Shown here piece after piece: positions 8,171 to 13,275 of a stretch of DNA of 13,275 bases. Source of the DNA: Lactobacillaceae bacterium UBA5807 (GTDB lineage Bacteria > Bacillota > Bacilli > Lactobacillales > Lactobacillaceae); assembly GCA_002418005.1 (NCBI GenBank), contig DIDF01000079.1, positions 102,018 to 115,292 on the forward strand. Reading direction: 5' to 3'. The notes below the pieces were generated by a model, which searched no databases, was not told the DNA's origin, and worked only from the letters and a program-made list of their open reading frames with translations. A program made the position numbers and the translations under genes. Every line of letters begins with the position of its first letter. The first letter of the stretch is position 1.

Positions 8171-8536
8171 TTACTTAAGGGTAACAGTACCGCCAACGGC
8201 TTCAAGTTTTTCCTTGATTGAGTTAGCTTCGTCTTCTGAAACGCCTTCCTTGATAACTGAAGGAACCTTATCAACAAGGTCCTTTGAGTCCTTCAAGCCA
8301 AGACCAGTGATTTCACGAACAGCCTTAATAGCTTTAACCTTTTCGTCACCAGATTCAGTTAATTCAACATCGTAAGAATCCTTGGTAGCAGCATCGCCAC
8401 CAGCAGCACCTGAAGCTGCAACTGGAGCAGCAGCTGAAACACCAAATTCATCTTCGATTGATTTAACTAAATCGTTAAGATCGGTGATTGAAGCATCTTT
8501 TAATTGAGCAATAATATTATCTTTATCAAAAGCCAT
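8171..8536 (-). CDS. rplL: 50S ribosomal protein L7/L12
   Basis: Stalk protein of the large ribosomal subunit, present as dimers on L10, that recruits and stimulates the translation GTPases. The 121-residue sequence has the N-terminal dimerisation and L10-binding helices (about 1-30), an Ala/Gly-rich hinge (about 35-50) and the conserved C-terminal domain from residue 54, including KAIKAVREITGLGLKDSKDLV, which binds elongation factors. The start is an ATG with GGAGGAAAAAG upstream. It follows rplJ by 40 bases and is the last gene before a strong terminator. It is expected to be controlled with rplJ by the L10 leader. Confidence 0.98.
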   Translation of the reverse strand: MAFDKDNIIAQLKDASITDLNDLVKSIEDEFGVSAAAPVAASGAAGGDAATKDSYDVELTESGDEKVKAIKAVREITGLGLKDSKDLVDKVPSVIKEGVSEDEANSIKEKLEAVGGTVTLK

Positions 8537-8576
8537 AATCTTTTTCCTCCATTATATTGGAATATATTTTTATGAA

Positions 8577-9092
8577 TTAAGCAGCATCGCCATCGCCATC
8601 AGCCTGCTTCTTATCAACAATAGCTTTAACACCATACGCAAAGTTGCGGACAGGTGCTTGAAGAATATTGGCAAGAGTTGACAACAATTCTTCTCGACTT
8701 GGTAATGCAGCATAAGCGGTAATTTCATCAAGACTGGCAACCTTACCATCAATAACGCCGCCCTTTAATTTAAGGACATCATTAGTTTTAGCAAAGTTAT
8801 GAACAATCTTAGGTCCAGCAACAGGATCTTCAGATGAAAAGACAACGGCAGTAGGACCTGCAAAAGTACTCTTGAGGTCTTCATAACCTGCCTTTTCAGC
8901 TACTCGGTCAAGAATCTTATTCTTGATGACTTGCATCTTAACTCCCTCATCACGTAATTGCTTACGCAAGTCGGTAACTTCTTCAACAGTCAAACCAAGG
9001 TAATCAACAATGACAACAGATGAAGCATTCTTAAATGATTCTGTAACTTCATCAACAACCTTACTTTTAGCAGCAACATTTTCCTTACTCAC
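8577..9092 (-). CDS. rplJ: 50S ribosomal protein L10
   Basis: Base of the ribosomal L7/L12 stalk. It binds 23S rRNA through its N-terminal domain and L7/L12 dimers through its C-terminal helix, and represses its own operon by binding the leader RNA. I place the start at the GTG at 9092, giving 171 residues beginning MSKENVAAKSKVVDEV, as usual for L10. The upstream GTG at 9101 is unlikely because the ribosome-binding site GGGAGG touches it directly, whereas it lies eight bases before 9092. The RNA-binding core (VVIVDYLGLTVEEVTDLR) and the tail helix are intact. It is preceded by the L10 leader and followed by rplL. Confidence 0.97.
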   Translation of the reverse strand: MSKENVAAKSKVVDEVTESFKNASSVVIVDYLGLTVEEVTDLRKQLRDEGVKMQVIKNKILDRVAEKAGYEDLKSTFAGPTAVVFSSEDPVAGPKIVHNFAKTNDVLKLKGGVIDGKVASLDEITAYAALPSREELLSTLANILQAPVRNFAYGVKAIVDKKQADGDGDAA

Positions 9093-9111
9093 GAGTTTCA
9101 CCTCCCAATTT

Positions 9112-9278
9112 ATTTTTATGGGATTTAATAAAAAATCCCTATGCCATACCTAGACATAGGAAAATATAATTCGTTTCCTCGGCAGGATATTAAGGCAAAA
9201 ACCACCTGAGTCTTAGGCACATATCAGCGACTAGAAGCATACCATGAAAATAGGCATCTAGTCAACTAGGGATTTTCT
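9112..9278 (-). promoter_or_regulatory. L10 leader with transcription attenuator
   Basis: The 200-base gap before rplJ matches the L10 leader RNA of Firmicutes. On the minus strand it contains GACTAG...CTAGTC (9231-9264) as a first hairpin. The conserved L10-binding element follows, with GACTCAGGTGG and CCTGCCGAGG near 9178-9213. Then comes a terminator-like hairpin, CCTATG (9155-9160) with CATAGG (9138-9143), ending in six T residues. The leader's 5' segment AAAATCCCTA (9267-9276) is fully complementary to TAGGGATTTT (9132-9141) in the terminator arm, so the two structures exclude each other. This fits the known B. subtilis mechanism in which L10-L12 binding promotes premature termination. 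Confidence 0.88.
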
Positions 9279-9307
9279 ATTGTAAATCGAACGACTAAGC
9301 CTGATCA
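9279..9307 (-). promoter_or_regulatory. Possible promoter of rplJ-rplL
   Basis: On the minus strand TACAAT (9279-9284), five of six bases of the -10 consensus, lies 17 bases after a poor -35, TGATCA (9302-9307), at the end of rplA. The predicted start near 9272 is the 5' edge of the L10 leader, which is the main support. Read-through from rplA is the alternative. Confidence 0.35.
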
Positions 9308-10002
9308 GCGGCAAATGATTCAAGATCAACCTTGACACCTGGGCCAAAAGTTGAAGCAATTGAAACATTTTGAACGTAAGTTCCACGAACAGATGCAGGC
9401 CGAGCCTTAACAACAACATCTTCAATAGCTTTCAAGTTACCAACTAGTTTGTCGGTATCAAATGAAACCTTACCAACTGGAACAGCAACATTGCCATCAC
9501 GGTCAGTTCTATAGGTAACTTTACCAGCTTTAGATTCTTGAACAGCTTTGGCAACATCCATAGTAACAGTGCCAGTCTTAGGGTTTGGCATCAAACCTTT
9601 AGGACCAAGAACACGACCTAATCGACCAACTTGGCCCATCATGTCAGGTGTGGCAATAGCTACATCAAAGTCTAACCAACCGTCCTGAATCTTTTGAGCT
9701 AAATCAGTGTCACCGACAAAATCAGCGCCGGCATCTTGAGCTTCTTTAGCTTTATCACCTTTAGCAAAAACGATAACGGTTTGCTTTTTACCAGTTCCGT
9801 TAGGTAAAACAACCGCACCACGTAATTGTTGATCGGCTTGCTTTGTATCAACGTTTAATTTAAAAACTACATCAACAGATGCATCAAATTTTGCGAAATC
9901 AATTTTCTTAACTAAATCCACAGCATCAGTTACAGAATATGCCTTAGTGGCATCAACCTGCTCTAAAGCTGCTTTATATTGTTTACCTCTTTTACGAGCC
10001 AT
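9295..10002 (-). CDS. rplA: 50S ribosomal protein L1
   Basis: Two-domain ribosomal protein that forms the mobile L1 stalk at the tRNA exit site. In many bacteria it also represses the L11-L1 operon by binding an mRNA copy of its rRNA site. The 235-residue length is close to the usual 230. Typical blocks are VDVVFKLNVDTKQADQQLRG near 44-63 and MGQVGRLGRVLGPKGLMPNP near 122-141, the second being the L1 family signature region. The ATG follows AGGAGG at a good distance. It lies 100 bases after rplK. A hairpin-like sequence resembling an L1 site is found just upstream of the ribosome-binding site. Confidence 0.98.
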   Translation of the reverse strand: MARKRGKQYKAALEQVDATKAYSVTDAVDLVKKIDFAKFDASVDVVFKLNVDTKQADQQLRGAVVLPNGTGKKQTVIVFAKGDKAKEAQDAGADFVGDTDLAQKIQDGWLDFDVAIATPDMMGQVGRLGRVLGPKGLMPNPKTGTVTMDVAKAVQESKAGKVTYRTDRDGNVAVPVGKVSFDTDKLVGNLKAIEDVVVKARPASVRGTYVQNVSIASTFGPGVKVDLESFAADQA

Positions 10003-10020
10003 ATGTTTTCCTCCTTGTAT

Positions 10021-10046
10021 GTGGTGATAACGGATTAACCTTCCAC
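10021..10046 (-). promoter_or_regulatory. Possible second L1-binding site before rplA
   Basis: On the minus strand GTGG (10043-10046) can pair with CCAC (10021-10024), enclosing AAGG and a CC-GTTATCA segment. This repeats the layout of the rplK leader (GTGG-GA-stem-ATTAAA-CCAC) and of the L1 stalk in 23S rRNA. The inner stem has only two GC pairs, so it is weak. It ends six bases before the rplA ribosome-binding site. The role is inferred. Confidence 0.35.
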
Positions 10047-10102
10047 TTTACGCCAAATTCAGCACTTGAATGACAATCAGTATTACGAAATGTATTTATG
10101 GA

Positions 10103-10528
10103 TTAACCTTCAACAGTAAATCCCATACTTCTTGCAGTACCTTCTACCATTCTCATTGCTGCTTCAACGTCAGCTGCATTAAGGTCTTGCATCTTAGTTT
10201 CGGCAATTTGCTTAACTTGATCTTTGGTAACTTTAGCGACCTTGTTAGTATTTGGTTCACCGGAACCCTTTTGAACACCAGCAGCCTTCTTGAGTAAAAC
10301 AGAAGCAGGTGGGGTCTTAGTAACGAAGTCGAATGAACGATCTTCATATACTGAGATAACAACAGGAATAAGCATACCAGCTTGATCAGCGGTACGAGCA
10401 TTAAATTCCTTGGTGAATCCCATAATATTGATTCCTGCTTGTCCTAAAGCAGGACCAACTGGAGGGGCAGGTGTAGCTTTGCCCGCAGGGATTTGTAACT
10501 TAACAACGTTAACAACTTTTTTTGCCAC
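10103..10528 (-). CDS. rplK: 50S ribosomal protein L11
   Basis: Binds the GTPase-associated centre of 23S rRNA in the large subunit and takes part in factor binding and the RelA-dependent stringent response. The start is the GTG at 10528, giving 141 residues, exactly the normal L11 length, beginning MAKKVVNVVKLQIPAG. AAGGAGGT lies nine bases upstream. A longer frame from 10606 adds 26 residues unlike L11 and runs through the leader, so I reject it. The proline-rich switch PAPPVGPALGQ and the C-terminal RNA-binding domain (MRMVEGTARSMGFTVEG) are intact. It heads the rplKA unit with its own promoter, though read-through from nusG is possible because no terminator intervenes. Confidence 0.98.
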   Translation of the reverse strand: MAKKVVNVVKLQIPAGKATPAPPVGPALGQAGINIMGFTKEFNARTADQAGMLIPVVISVYEDRSFDFVTKTPPASVLLKKAAGVQKGSGEPNTNKVAKVTKDQVKQIAETKMQDLNAADVEAAMRMVEGTARSMGFTVEG

Positions 10529-10549
10529 GAGACATACCTCCTTAAAGTC

Positions 10550-10590
10550 CGTGTGTGGTTTAATGGAGATCACAATTTCTCCTCCCACGT
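10550..10590 (-). promoter_or_regulatory. rplK leader, probable L1-binding autoregulatory site
   Basis: On the minus strand GTGG (10585-10588) pairs with CCAC (10555-10558). Inside it GGAGA (10578-10582) pairs with TCTCC (10565-10569) around an 8-base loop. Between the stems is an asymmetric loop, GA against ATTAAA. The motif GTGGGAGG...AAACCAC closely resembles the L1-stalk helix of 23S rRNA (GGTGGGAGG...ATACCACC in E. coli, from memory). L1 feedback on L11-L1 mRNA is established in E. coli; its action here is inferred. Confidence 0.65.
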
Positions 10591-10614
10591 TAGTATGCGC
10601 AAACATACCCTACT

Positions 10615-10643
10615 AATATACCATAGATGGTTTTAATCAACAA
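10615..10643 (-). promoter_or_regulatory. Promoter of rplK-rplA
   Basis: On the minus strand TTGTTG (10638-10643) lies 17 bases before TATATT (10615-10620), five of six bases of the -10 consensus. TGG directly precedes the -10 as an extended -10 element. It sits in the short gap after the hydrolase gene. The expected start near 10608 leaves a leader of about 80 bases that contains the L1-like site. Confidence 0.7.
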
Positions 10644-10650
10644 TATAAAA

Positions 10651-11499
10651 TCAAATATTCCACAGAAATTTAGCAATAGTCTGATCAACATTTCGATTTT
10701 CGTGAAGTTTCCAATGAGTTGCCCGATTGCCCCTGACTATCAGTTCACGATAATGAACAGCCGTTTGTTTTAAAATATAACGAAGAGAAATGGCACTGTT
10801 AACCGAAACTTCCCCATCGTGAAAAACTTGATCATTAATGCTGCCGGCTATATTCAACACCTGGACATCATCTGGAATATTCTTCACACTGTGGAGCAAA
10901 GCGTCATATATCGGCATTCTTTTTTTCGGGCCATGCTCACCATTGGGGTAATTTTCAACATCTTTGGTATTTTTCGCAACCTCAGCATTATTAAAAGGAC
11001 CAGCAATCGCAACCACCCTTTTAACTTGAATCGGGAGGTCTTTAAGTTGGTGAGTCAAAAACCAAAAAATAGTAATACATCCCATCGAATGGCCGACCAA
11101 ATTAATCGAATCAACATTAAATTGCTGATTTAAAATCAGACAAATGTCTTTCAGCCAGTTTGCCTGAACAACAGCTTTTGAAGAATGATCTGTAAAAATT
11201 ACCTGAATTAAGCTTCTCTTATTAGCAAGATCACCCTGAACTTTCATATTTCCCAACTTACCAACCCGAATTACCATGGATTTTTTAGCCCAAAATTTCT
11301 TTTCGAAACGATTTAGCATAAATCCAAAAGAAAAACGATTACCAAAATAACCTGGCAAAAAAATAGTTGGAATTGAAGAATCCAATTTGGCGTCCGCTAA
11401 TCCAAAATTTTGGTGCGGGCTTCCCATCCGGTGATACCATTTGAGAACAAAAAAGCCAACTAGAAAGACAACAATGCATAAGATTAAAATACCAAACAA
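10651..11499 (-). CDS. Membrane-anchored alpha/beta hydrolase, DUF915 type
   Basis: Predicted 282-residue serine hydrolase. Residues 3-20 form one hydrophobic segment, a membrane anchor or uncleaved signal, which should place the catalytic domain outside the cell. The fold begins with TIFLPGYFGNRFSFGFML (45-62), an oxyanion-loop region. The nucleophile elbow is GHSMG at 136-140 (Ser138). Likely partners are Asp228 (FHDGEVSVNSA) and His266 (HWKLHEN). The pattern matches the DUF915 alpha/beta hydrolases common in lactobacilli, whose substrate is unknown to me; a lipase or esterase is possible. The start is a TTG at 11499, with GGTGG four bases before it and an in-frame stop shortly upstream. 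It follows nusG by 20 bases without a terminator, so it is probably co-transcribed. Its place between nusG and rplK is unusual. Confidence 0.82.
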   Translation of the reverse strand: MFGILILCIVVFLVGFFVLKWYHRMGSPHQNFGLADAKLDSSIPTIFLPGYFGNRFSFGFMLNRFEKKFWAKKSMVIRVGKLGNMKVQGDLANKRSLIQVIFTDHSSKAVVQANWLKDICLILNQQFNVDSINLVGHSMGCITIFWFLTHQLKDLPIQVKRVVAIAGPFNNAEVAKNTKDVENYPNGEHGPKKRMPIYDALLHSVKNIPDDVQVLNIAGSINDQVFHDGEVSVNSAISLRYILKQTAVHYRELIVRGNRATHWKLHENRNVDQTIAKFLWNI

Positions 11500-11519
11500 G
11501 ATACCACCAGCTTTAAATT

Positions 11520-12071
11520 TTAAGCATTAACTGGATCAACCTGATTAAATTCAAGCTCAGTACTGGTTTCTCGACCAAACATGTCAATATTTACCTTTAA
11601 GCGCATCTTTTCATTATCAACCTCAGTGACCTTACCATCAAGACCGGTAAAAGCACCATCAACGATTTTAACTGTATCACCAATATTGACATCAAGTTCT
11701 TCATGTTTAGAAGACATACCAACATTTTTTTGAATGCTTTCAACTTCTTCGGGGAGCAAAGGAGTCGGTTTGCTTCCCTGCCCATGAGAGCCTAGGAATC
11801 CGGTGACTCCAGGAGTATTTCTAACGATATACCAAGCTTGATCGGTCATGACCATTTCTACTAATACATAACCGGGAAAAGTCTTCTCCATTTTGTCGAC
11901 TTCTTTGCCGTCCTTTTTCTCCTTAACTTCTTCTTCGGGAACAACAACGCGGAAAATGTAATCTTCCATACCCATTGATTCTTTTCGACTATCCAAATTC
12001 AATTTAACTTTGTTTTCATAACCTGAATAAGTATGAAGAACGTACCATTGTTTTTGTGCTGATTCAACCAT
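11520..12071 (-). CDS. nusG: Transcription termination/antitermination protein NusG
   Basis: RNA polymerase-associated factor that affects pausing, termination and coupling to translation. The 183-residue protein has the NGN domain (about 6-115), with QWYVLHTYSGYENKV at 8-22, FPGYVLVEM at 65-73 and VRNTPGVTGFLG at 83-94. The C-terminal KOW domain (about 127-180) contains GDTVKIVDGAFTGLDGKV. Length is normal for Firmicutes. The ATG follows AAAAAGGAG with a somewhat long spacing of 11 bases. It lies 102 bases after secE; the gap holds a possible promoter and a terminator-like hairpin, so expression may be adjusted separately from secE. The hydrolase gene follows closely. Confidence 0.98.
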   Translation of the reverse strand: MVESAQKQWYVLHTYSGYENKVKLNLDSRKESMGMEDYIFRVVVPEEEVKEKKDGKEVDKMEKTFPGYVLVEMVMTDQAWYIVRNTPGVTGFLGSHGQGSKPTPLLPEEVESIQKNVGMSSKHEELDVNIGDTVKIVDGAFTGLDGKVTEVDNEKMRLKVNIDMFGRETSTELEFNQVDPVNA

Positions 12072-12110
12072 CTTTAAATTAACTCCTTTTTCAAATAAAA
12101 AAGACTAAAT

Positions 12111-12138
12111 AAAAAAACCTGACAATCTCTGCCGGTTT
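12111..12138 (-). terminator. Terminator-like hairpin (possible attenuator) in front of nusG
   Basis: On the minus strand AAACC-GGCA (12130-12138), a five-base loop GAGAT, TGTC (12121-12124), one bulged A and GGTTT form a nine-pair stem with one G-U pair. Seven T residues overlap the 3' arm. It lies 36 bases after the secE stop codon and 40 before nusG. Full termination would cut nusG off from secE, so partial or regulated termination is more likely. Confidence 0.5.
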
Positions 12139-12147
12139 CTAATGTTC

Positions 12148-12156
12148 ATTATATCA
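12148..12156 (-). promoter_or_regulatory. Possible extended -10 promoter of nusG
   Basis: On the minus strand TGATATAAT gives a perfect TATAAT (12148-12153) with TGn upstream. No good -35 lies at normal distance. Transcription would start near 12141, only a few bases before the terminator-like hairpin. Confidence 0.4.
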
Positions 12157-12173
12157 AATTATCTCGAAAATAT

Positions 12174-12341
12174 CTATGCAAGAAATGAAAGAGCCCACTG
12201 AACCAACCAGTCAACAGCTCCTAAAAAAATGGCCATAATAATCGAAGTTCCAATAACAGTGGTGGTATCTCGACGGTTCTCTGAAGCAGTTGGCCAGGTA
12301 ACGACCTTCATTTCATCAATGACGCTCTTAATAAATTTCAA
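12174..12341 (-). CDS. secE: Preprotein translocase subunit SecE
   Basis: Small essential subunit of the SecYEG protein channel that clamps SecY in the membrane. The frame from a TTG at 12341 to TAG at 12174 encodes 55 residues, usual for Gram-positive SecE. The N-terminal amphipathic helix MKFIKSVIDEMKVVTWPTAS carries the conserved KVVTWPT motif, followed by the single membrane segment, about residues 29-53. GGAG lies seven bases before the TTG. Position between rpmG and nusG is the canonical one. The gene is easily missed because of its size and TTG start. Confidence 0.93.
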   Translation of the reverse strand: MKFIKSVIDEMKVVTWPTASENRRDTTTVIGTSIIMAIFLGAVDWLVQWALSFLA

Positions 12342-12370
12342 TTACTTTCTCCTTCAAATCAAAACTACGT

Positions 12371-12520
12371 TTATCTTGTTTCTTTATGCAATGTATATTT
12401 TCCACAATACTTACAATATTTTCTTAACTCTAAACGTTTTGTCCTATTAGGATTTGCGGTGATTGTATAATTTCTAGAACCACAAACGGTACAGGCCAAA
12501 GCAGCTTTTTTCTGTGCCAT
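12371..12520 (-). CDS. rpmG: 50S ribosomal protein L33
   Basis: Small protein of the large ribosomal subunit, 49 residues. Four cysteines, Cys10, Cys13, Cys36 and Cys39, form a zinc ribbon, so this is the zinc-binding C+ form. I place the start at the ATG at 12520 (MAQKKAALACTVCG) with AGGAGG eight bases upstream. A longer frame from 12574 would add 18 residues translated from the promoter and is rejected. It follows sigH by 50 bases and precedes secE by 29. A perfect 6-bp inverted repeat surrounds the start codon. Confidence 0.95.
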   Translation of the reverse strand: MAQKKAALACTVCGSRNYTITANPNRTKRLELRKYCKYCGKYTLHKETR

Positions 12521-12545
12521 TGTGGCACCTCCTTTTAGCAGACTT

Positions 12546-12574
12546 ATTTTATCATGTCCAACAAATTGCGTCAA
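12546..12574 (-). promoter_or_regulatory. Promoter of rpmG-secE(-nusG)
   Basis: On the minus strand TTGACG (12569-12574) is followed after 17 bases by TAAAAT (12546-12551), with TGA before it as an extended -10. Both hexamers match five of six consensus bases. The -35 overlaps the sigH stop codon. The start near 12539 leaves a leader of about 20 bases with the rpmG ribosome-binding site. Confidence 0.75.
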
Positions 12575-13143
12575 TCTTCACCCAATTCCTGGCAGTGGTC
12601 ACGAAATTCCCACCGACAACGATCACAAGCATTATGAAATGATCGATCATCTTTGAAGTTGGCTAACCCAGTTTTTGTATTCATTAAAATTTCTAAAGTT
12701 TGCCGTTCTTTTTTTGAACACATCTTCATAACCTTTTTTAGTGATTCTCTTGTGATTAACATTCTCTCGGGAGATTGAGCGAAAACATCCTCAATAGTAC
12801 TAGCATAATAGCTAAAATTATCATCAATCGACTTTAAAGGACCATCCGCTTTTCTCTTTTGAGCATTGAATTTTCGAATTATATCGAAAAATTTATTTGT
12901 TAACGACTTTTTATAAAAAAGGCCAAACGACTTCCCTTTATTAATATTAAAATTGTTCACACAAGCCATTAGAGCAATCCTGGCCTCTTGATCCCAATCG
13001 TCCGAATCCATTAATTGGGCCGAATACTTAGCTTTAAGACTTCCTAACACGGAATAATAACGATTAAACAAAGCCTTAAAACTTTCCAAGTTGTTGATAT
13101 CATTTTTTAAATCTAAAATTAATTCAATATCAGTCTTTGTCAT
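12571..13143 (-). CDS. sigH: RNA polymerase sigma factor of the SigH / ComX type
   Basis: Alternative sigma-70 family factor of 190 residues. Region 2 spans about 20-98, with DWDQEARIALMACVNNF as the core-binding and -10 part and FFDIIRKFNAQKRK as the basic tail. A linker of about 30 residues follows. Region 4 lies at about 130-185, with KKERQTLEIL and a recognition-helix block SFHNACDRCRWEFR. The place directly before rpmG-secE-nusG is that of sigH in Bacillus. In lactobacilli the homologue is linked to competence genes rather than sporulation; that role is inferred. The ATG at 13143 follows AAGGAG. Three cysteines (173, 176, 184) cluster in the C-terminal region. A LexA-like palindrome lies about 75 bases upstream. 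Confidence 0.87.
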   Translation of the reverse strand: MTKTDIELILDLKNDINNLESFKALFNRYYSVLGSLKAKYSAQLMDSDDWDQEARIALMACVNNFNINKGKSFGLFYKKSLTNKFFDIIRKFNAQKRKADGPLKSIDDNFSYYASTIEDVFAQSPERMLITRESLKKVMKMCSKKERQTLEILMNTKTGLANFKDDRSFHNACDRCRWEFRDHCQELGED

Positions 13144-13217
13144 TGGTTACTCCTTGTCGAATTTATTAAAAACAGATAATGTAAAACAATTTACCTGAGA
13201 AAAATAAATCAAACAAG

Positions 13218-13231
13218 CGAGCATTTGTTCG
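13218..13231. promoter_or_regulatory. LexA (SOS) box-like palindrome upstream of sigH
   Basis: CGAGCATTTGTTCG matches 12 of 14 bases of the Gram-positive SOS consensus CGAACATATGTTCG. It reads CGAAC-N4-GCTCG on the minus strand. It lies 75 bases upstream of the sigH start, or could belong to a gene beyond the window. One site by eye is weak evidence. Confidence 0.3.
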
Positions 13232-13275
13232 AAAATAAAATTTTGCTTTGAAATCACATTGAATTATTAATAAAT

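Noticed and set aside
9093..9101. Start of rplJ at the GTG at 9101
   Set aside because: The GGGAGG site touches this codon with no spacing; the GTG at 9092 has correct spacing and gives the usual L10 N-terminus.
10529..10606. N-terminal extension of rplK by 26 residues to an upstream ATG
   Set aside because: It is unlike L11, covers the L1-like leader hairpin and lacks a ribosome-binding site; the GTG at 10528 gives the exact 141-residue L11 with AAGGAGGT upstream.
10819..11133. 104-residue plus-strand frame inside the hydrolase gene
   Set aside because: Antisense to a gene with an intact catalytic set; no ribosome-binding site and no known motif.
12229..12450. 73-residue plus-strand frame across secE and rpmG
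   Set aside because: It is antisense to the genuine secE and rpmG frames.
12521..12574. N-terminal extension of rpmG by 18 residues
   Set aside because: It runs through a strong promoter and the ribosome-binding site; the ATG at 12520 gives the normal 49-residue L33.
13181..13194. Inverted repeat GTAAA-N4-TTTAC upstream of sigH as an operator
   Set aside because: Only five AT-rich pairs; no known regulator pattern, and such repeats are expected by chance in this AT-rich gap.
1..13275. Undescribed defence, mobile or biosynthetic system
   Set aside because: All but two genes are recognised core or metabolic genes in standard arrangements; no repeats, recombinases, nucleases or toxin-antitoxin pairs were seen.

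Overview
The window is an AT-rich chromosomal segment from a low-GC Gram-positive bacterium, most likely a member of the Lactobacillaceae. The reasons are the galK-galE-galT cluster with a class II GalT, a D-2-hydroxyisocaproate-type dehydrogenase, an MprF lipid lysyltransferase, a short competence-type SigH, and the Firmicutes order sigH-rpmG-secE-nusG-rplK-rplA-rplJ-rplL. I cannot name the genus. All genes read on the minus strand except one small membrane-protein gene. It is mostly core housekeeping DNA: I see no tRNA, rRNA, CRISPR, insertion sequence or prophage gene.

In transcription order (right to left): at the right edge a LexA-box-like palindrome precedes sigH (12571-13143). A strong promoter overlapping the sigH stop codon starts rpmG (12371-12520) and secE (12174-12341, a 55-residue TTG-start gene). 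nusG (11520-12071) follows a leader holding both a perfect extended -10 and a terminator-like hairpin. A membrane-anchored alpha/beta hydrolase of the DUF915 type (10651-11499) sits between nusG and rplK, where the usual order has nothing. rplK (10103-10528) and rplA (9295-10002) follow a promoter and a leader that resembles the L1-binding stalk of 23S rRNA; a second, weaker copy lies just before rplA. The L10 leader with its attenuator (9112-9278) precedes rplJ (8577-9092) and rplL (8171-8536), which end at a strong terminator.

The middle holds mprF (5382-7964) and, convergent to it across a shared bidirectional terminator, a 69-residue two-helix membrane protein of unknown role (5116-5325). 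A 325-bp AT-rich region then separates this from the gal operon. It carries a TTGACA promoter and a 21-bp LacI/GalR-type operator. galK, galE and galT (4790 to 1125) encode the Leloir pathway enzymes that convert galactose to glucose-1-phosphate, and end at a hairpin terminator. A D-2-hydroxyacid dehydrogenase gene (42-1031) closes the left end.

The most useful second-look items are regulatory: two L1-type mRNA sites, the L10 attenuator switch, the nusG leader, a start-codon hairpin in rpmG, the gal operator arrangement and the LexA-like box before sigH. The hydrolase inside the translation operon and a His-to-Gln change in the GalT active-site signature are the most notable protein-level oddities. 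I found no convincing undescribed multi-gene system.
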